Source: Treponema sp.
GTDB taxonomy: Bacteria > Spirochaetota > Spirochaetia > Treponematales > Breznakiellaceae
DNA: 32,149 nt
Direction: 5' to 3'
Assembly: GCA_031266775.1 (NCBI GenBank)
Contig: JAISAQ010000003.1
Coordinates: 1-32,149, forward strand
The notes under the pieces are model-generated. The model had not been told where the DNA came from and ran no database searches. It saw only the letters and a program-made list of their open reading frames with translations. The stretch's first letter is position 1. Each line of letters opens with the position of its first letter. A program made the translations under genes and the position numbers. Positions 28,231-32,149 of the stretch are shown piece by piece.

Positions 28231-30661
28231 GGATTTGGAGCGGAAGACGCTCCGGCTGCTCGAATACCCCCGTGTCATGGAAATGGTCGCCGCGTGCGCC
28301 CGGAGCGATGAAGCCGCGGACATGATACGAAACGGCGGGCCGCGGAAAGACGGCGCGGAAACGCTCAAGGCGCAGGTCTCTTTTGCCGTGAATCTTCTTG
28401 CCAAAGGCGGCGGTGAAGGCGGCGGTGCTCTTCCCTCAATAGGCTTTCTTTTTTCCAGGCTTGAAACCCCGGACGCTTCCCTTGAAATTGACGAGGCGTA
28501 TGCCATAGGGCTTTTTATTGAAAGGGGAGGGGAGCTTCTGCGGTGGTTTTTTCGCGGGGAAGGGGGCGTTCCCCGGCTTTTTGACAGCTTCGCCTCCCTT
28601 CCCTCCTGCGCGCATCTTGCGGATAACATATTCCGCGTTATTGACCGGGAGGGGAGGCTGCGGGATCTTCCCGAATTCCGCGCCATAAAAAAACGGATCG
28701 CTTCCATTGCGTCGCGCGTTGAGGCGGCGGTGGCGCGGTATACGGGGAACGAGGAAACAAGGCGGATGCTTCAGTCCGCCGTTCCCTCCCAGCGGGACGG
28801 GCGCGTCGTCCTTGCGGTAAAGGCGAATTTCCGGGGCAGGATACCGGGCATTGTACACGAGGTTTCCTCTTCGGGCCAGACTGTCTTTGTTGAGCCGGAG
28901 GAGGCGGTAGAGGGAAACAACAGTATACTGATTGAAAAGCGGCTCCTTGACGCTGAAATACTCAAGGCGCTCCGGGAACTTGCAGGCCATATTGCCCGCG
29001 GCCTTGCGGATCTGGAGATTTTTCACCGGGGAATCGTGGAACTTGAAACCCTGCGGGCCAGGGCCCGCTACTCGCGGGAGATACGGGGAAATTTTGCCCG
29101 CGTCCCTGACGCTCAGGGAGGCGCCGATCTTTTTGTTCTCCATGCCGCGCGGCATCCCCTTCTGGGATCTTCCGCCGTGCCCATTGATTTTACAATGGGC
29201 GGCGGCGTGCGCACGGTGATTATCACCGGGCCCAATACCGGCGGAAAAACGGCGGCGCTTAAGACGGCGGGCCTCCTTGTCCTGATGAATCAAAGCGGGC
29301 TTGCCCTTCCCGCCGTGGAGGCGGTCCTCCCTGTTTTCGGCGGCGTGTACGCGGACATAGGGGACGAGCAGTCCCTGAGCCAGTCCCTTTCGACCTTCTC
29401 GGGCCACATGACCAACATCTCGGGCATTATGAGCGCGGCGCGGGAAAGCTCCCTGGTGCTCCTTGACGAGCTGGGTTCGGGCACGGACCCGGAGGAAGGG
29501 AGCGCCATTGCCATGGCTATTCTGGATTATTTTATCGAAAGGAAGGCGCGGCTCATTGCCACCACCCATCACGGAATACTCAAGAACTACGGCTATTCGC
29601 GCGAAGGAGTGGAAAACGCGTCGGTGGAATTCGACGGCAGGACGCTTTCCCCCACGTACCGCATTGTCATGGGAGTGCCGGGGGAAAGCCGGGCGGTTGA
29701 TATAGCGGCCAGGAACGGGCTGCCCCCTTCCGTCACGGAAAAGGCCCGCGGCTATCTTTCAGGCGGGCGCTCCGACGTGTCGGCGCTCATACGTTCGCTC
29801 AGGGAGAAACACATAGAGCTTGACAGAGCCGTCCGGGAAAGCAGGGCGGAGGAACTGCGGCTCAGGGAAGAACGGCGGAAGGCGGATCTAAGGGAACTGT
29901 CGCTCAGGGAGAAGGAGGCCGAACTCAAGGCCGGCGCCGCGGGGAGGCTGCGGGATCTTCTTGATGAAAGCAGGAAGACGCTTGAGAACCTTGTCCGCGA
30001 GGTGAGGGAGGGGGAGCTTACCAGGGAAAAAACAGTCAGCGTCAAGGAATTTCTTCGCGGCCTTGAACAGTCTGCCGAAGCCGAAGACGCCGTTCTTGCC
30101 GCGGAGGAAAAGATCCTTGCCGTGGAAAGACGGCGCGCTCGAAGCGCCGAAGGCGCGCCCGGCGGAACCTGTCCCGGCAGCCTTTCGGCCTTTGCCCCCG
30201 GCGCGCGGGTTCTCGCGGGCCCTTCGCAGAGGAAGGGGATCATCACAAGACAGGACAAAAAAAGACCGGGGGAGGCCGGGGAAAAATGCTGGATCGTGGA
30301 AGTCGGTTCCCTTAAAATGAGGTTTGCCGAAAGCGATCTCCTCTTCCTTCCGGGTGAAGCGCCTGAGGGATCCCCGTCCCCAGGCGCGGGATGGGCCGCC
30401 GACATGATTTCTCCTCCCGCCGTTGGGGAACTGGGTATACGCGGCATGCGGCTTGACGAGGCGCTTGAGGCGCTGAGGAAACAGATAGACGCCGCGATCC
30501 TTTCGGGCCTCGGCCGGTTTGCCGTGATACACGGCAAGGGCGGCGGCATCCTCATGAAGGGCGTCCATGAATGCCTTGCCGGGGACCCCCGTGTGGCGGA
30601 TTACTATTTTTCCCGGCCCGAACTCGGCGGTTTCGGCAGAACGGAAGTTATTTTGAAGTGA
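28220..30661 (+). CDS. mutS2: Endonuclease MutS2 with Smr domain
   Basis: The 813-residue protein has the MutS-like core with Walker A GPNTGGKT and Walker B LVLLDELGSGTDPEEGSAIA, a long Arg/Glu-rich coiled coil (about 510-640), and a C-terminal Smr nuclease domain with LGIRGMRLDEALEAL and VIHGKGGGILMKGVHECL. MutS2 suppresses recombination and in some bacteria rescues collided ribosomes. The ATG at 28220 overlaps rsgA; a frame extending back to 27962 is rejected because it only shadows rsgA. It is the last gene of the string. Confidence 0.95.
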   Translation: MMNEDLERKTLRLLEYPRVMEMVAACARSDEAADMIRNGGPRKDGAETLKAQVSFAVNLLAKGGGEGGGALPSIGFLFSRLETPDASLEIDEAYAIGLFIERGGELLRWFFRGEGGVPRLFDSFASLPSCAHLADNIFRVIDREGRLRDLPEFRAIKKRIASIASRVEAAVARYTGNEETRRMLQSAVPSQRDGRVVLAVKANFRGRIPGIVHEVSSSGQTVFVEPEEAVEGNNSILIEKRLLDAEILKALRELAGHIARGLADLEIFHRGIVELETLRARARYSREIRGNFARVPDAQGGADLFVLHAARHPLLGSSAVPIDFTMGGGVRTVIITGPNTGGKTAALKTAGLLVLMNQSGLALPAVEAVLPVFGGVYADIGDEQSLSQSLSTFSGHMTNISGIMSAARESSLVLLDELGSGTDPEEGSAIAMAILDYFIERKARLIATTHHGILKNYGYSREGVENASVEFDGRTLSPTYRIVMGVPGESRAVDIAARNGLPPSVTEKARGYLSGGRSDVSALIRSLREKHIELDRAVRESRAEELRLREERRKADLRELSLREKEAELKAGAAGRLRDLLDESRKTLENLVREVREGELTREKTVSVKEFLRGLEQSAEAEDAVLAAEEKILAVERRRARSAEGAPGGTCPGSLSAFAPGARVLAGPSQRKGIITRQDKKRPGEAGEKCWIVEVGSLKMRFAESDLLFLPGEAPEGSPSPGAGWAADMISPPAVGELGIRGMRLDEALEALRKQIDAAILSGLGRFAVIHGKGGGILMKGVHECLAGDPRVADYYFSRPELGGFGRTEVILK

Positions 30662-30691
30662 AAACGCGCCGGCCGGCCGCATCCGGGGGCC

Positions 30692-31198
30692 CTATAAATC
30701 TTCCAGAGGATCGTCGCCGTTCATGAGTTCGGGAATTGTGTAGACCAGCGTCCCCGATTTGCGGACGCGCAGTTCGGCGAAGCCTTTGGAAACCATGGCG
30801 TCAAGATCCCGTTTTGCCTCTTCCAGGGGAATGTCCGCTTCAAGGGCCACGTCGGCGGCGGAAAGCGTACCGCCCTTTTCCTTTGCCAGTTTGAGGATGA
30901 TCCTTTCAACGCTTTCCTTTTTCCCGATTATATGCGCCTGTCCGTCGCTGGCGTAACGCCAGCTTTGCCGTCCTCCGCCCCTGCCGCTTATGTCTCCGTA
31001 AATGGCGTTCCTGATGTTAGCCTCCCGGACCTGGCCCGGAAGCGTGAAGAAGTCGTAGATGGACCCGATGCCACAAAGCCCGGCGGTGCATGTCCAGATT
31101 ATTCCCGTGGGAATTTTCCCCAGGTAATAACGGTGAAAGCCAAGCGCGCCGAAACCGGAAAGAAACCATAATAAATACGCGATTCCCACACTGTACAT
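30692..31198 (-). CDS. TM2-domain membrane protein with a winged-helix-like tail
   Basis: The 168-residue protein begins with two membrane segments joined by the TM2 signature (YLLWFLSGFGALGFHRYYLG, then GIIWTCTAGLCGIGSIYDFF). After residue 80 there is a soluble part with EKGGTLSAADVALEADIPLE, EAKRDLDAMVSKGFAELRV and LVYTIPEL, which has a winged-helix layout. Together it may be a membrane-tethered regulator or adaptor. The ATG at 31198 is preceded by GGGGGAAAGGG. It converges with mutS2; the 30-base gap shows no clear terminator. Confidence 0.8.
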   Translation of the reverse strand: MYSVGIAYLLWFLSGFGALGFHRYYLGKIPTGIIWTCTAGLCGIGSIYDFFTLPGQVREANIRNAIYGDISGRGGGRQSWRYASDGQAHIIGKKESVERIILKLAKEKGGTLSAADVALEADIPLEEAKRDLDAMVSKGFAELRVRKSGTLVYTIPELMNGDDPLEDL

Positions 31199-31399
31199 CC
31201 CTTTCCCCCGAAACGGCCTTTACACCTGCCGCGGCACGCCGTCCCTGCGGACAAGCCCGGTTCCAAGGCGCGTTTTAACATGATAGCTGATGTACGCCTT
31301 TTTTCCTAGAGGGTCCTGCCGGAAGTGCCGGCCGGCATATACCCGCTTCAAAAAAGCCCAAAAGCCGGTAGGCAGGAAATCAAAAATATGATAAAAAGA

Positions 31400-31422
31400 G
31401 AGCTGTTCAATAACTGGAGCTA
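31400..31422. repeat. Hairpin repeat, copy 5, interrupted by the insertion sequence
   Basis: GAGCTGTTCAATAACTGGAG followed by CTA matches the first 23 bases of the family with three changes. The second half of the stem is replaced by the end of the IS element, which joins right after a TA. The missing half should lie beyond the other end of the element, outside the window. Confidence 0.7.
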
Positions 31423-32149
31423 GGGCCTGTTCACACTACGTGGAATCAATGAACAAACGGCGATAATACATAAAGCAAGATAGATATACATAGAAAACAT
31501 GAGGTCAACTTTGTCATACCGCGTCCCTATCCGCCTGAACCCTTTCAGCCGCCGAAACATCCGCTCTACCTCGTTCCGTTGTTTATACAGCTCCTTGTCA
31601 TATTTCCAGGGTTTCTTCCGGTTCTTTTTGGGAGGTACTACCGGATGGTATCCCCATTCAAACGCAAGCCGCCGGGTCTCCCCGTCCTCATAGGCCCGGT
31701 CCATTAACAGATAAAGCGGACCCTCCTCATCGGGGTCTTTAATCCTCCCGATAGTATCCAGCAGGAGCCGGCCCTTACCGGCATCGGAAGCCTCCCCTCC
31801 GGACAAGATAAATCCAATAGCGCACCGATTATCGGCCGCCAGCATATGTATTTTCGTATTTAATCCGCCCCGGGATTTCCCCAGCGCCTGTTTCCCGTTT
31901 TTTTTAACGCCCCGGCAGCGTCAGGATGGACTTTTACCGAGGTGGAATCCCGGGAAAGGACGGTTATCCGCTTGTTCGTTATCTGTTCTTCCTGAAGGGC
32001 GTGGAAAACCCGTTCCAGCACGCTGTTTTTCGCCCGGCGGTTGATTCTGAGGTAGATGGTATGCCGGGGGGCCGAAGGTTTCAGGGAGGGCCCGCTATTT
32101 GCAGCCGTTTCCGCAGCTATAGATGAGGGCGTCAAGGAAGCGGCTGTTA
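31420..32149 (-). pseudogene. IS5-type transposase, two frames, damaged
   Basis: The 3' frame (orfB) reads from the slippery A8 at 31905-31898 (KKNGKQALGKSRGGLNTKIH), through LLMDRAYEDGETRRLAFEWG, to NEVERMFRRLKGFRRIGTRY, which is the DDE end of an IS5 transposase. The 5' frame (orfA) carries RDSTSVKVHPDAAGALKKTG, with the first Asp, and joins orfB by a -1 shift on A8. Further up, the frame is broken: a TAG stands where Trp is expected (K-W-R-A-L-P), an extra C shifts the register near 32068, and two other Trp codons are CGG. The stop TAG of orfB is made of the TA target plus the next flanking base. The 5' end lies beyond the window. Confidence 0.75.
31423..32149 (-). mobile_element. IS5-family insertion sequence, one end only
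   Basis: The element starts with GGGCCTGTTCACACTACG directly after a TA target and runs off the window. It contains two overlapping transposase frames on the minus strand in the manner of IS5 / IS427-type elements, which use TA targets. The terminal repeat at the far end cannot be seen. The transposase is damaged (see its entry). Confidence 0.75.

Noticed and set aside
28436..29572. Minus-strand frame of 378 codons opposite mutS2
   Set aside because: Antisense to the ATPase domain of MutS2, with no motif of its own.
1..32149. Search for CRISPR arrays, tRNA and rRNA genes and T-box or thiamine riboswitches
   Set aside because: No regularly spaced direct repeats, no cloverleaf with a GTTC loop in place, and no thiamine-box sequence upstream of thiD were seen. 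The dispersed hairpins are too few and unevenly spaced to be an array.

Overview
The window reads as a chromosomal segment of a GC-rich spirochaete, most likely a Treponema-like member of the Spirochaetota. This is inference from gene content and protein style (MutS2, RsgA, a leaderless zinc-ribbon gene next to murI, many small lipoproteins, BrnT-like and DUF433 toxin-antitoxin genes). No database was consulted. No tRNA, rRNA or CRISPR array was seen.

Layout. (1) 1-796 holds the 3' end of a WYL-domain gene, closed by a perfect hairpin that recurs across the window. (2) 884-10464, minus strand, is one long gene string read from high to low coordinates: a DeoR-type regulator, an E2 acyltransferase, an E3 dihydrolipoyl dehydrogenase, a fused E1 alpha-beta thiamine diphosphate dehydrogenase, a PHP-domain protein, a sorbitol-6-phosphate-dehydrogenase-like SDR with an unexplained N-terminal extension, and thiD. 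Junctions are short or overlapping, and a palindromic TTTCGAAA operator candidate surrounds the promoter. This looks like a regulated catabolic pathway making an acyl-CoA from an unknown substrate, with thiD perhaps helping supply the E1 cofactor. (3) 10641-12235 has a secreted von Willebrand A protein facing a small TPR-like lipoprotein. (4) 12521-19547, minus strand, is a tight housekeeping string: argA, recO, a pyrimidine nucleoside phosphorylase, recJ, an M23 peptidase and rpsU. (5) 19548-24867 is an accessory region, less GC-rich, with hairpins, a MITE-like repeat, C14 and G10 homopolymer tracts, five small genes for exported or lipid-anchored proteins, an Imm1-like gene, a BrnT-like toxin-antitoxin pair, and decayed remains of at least two more modules. 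(6) 24868-26098, minus strand, has a metallo-beta-lactamase-fold hydrolase and a pentapeptide-repeat protein. (7) 26146-30661, plus strand, is a coupled string: zinc ribbon, murI, rsgA and mutS2. (8) 30692-31198 is a TM2-domain protein. From 31423 to the window end lies a decayed IS5-type element inserted into another copy of the hairpin repeat.

The best candidates for something undescribed are the DeoR-E2-E3-E1-PHP-SDR-ThiD operon and the 20-22.5 kb cluster of small exported proteins, which is preceded by a C14 tract sitting at a reading-frame switch. The hairpin repeat family and the chimeric toxin-antitoxin wreckage show active remodelling of the accessory region.
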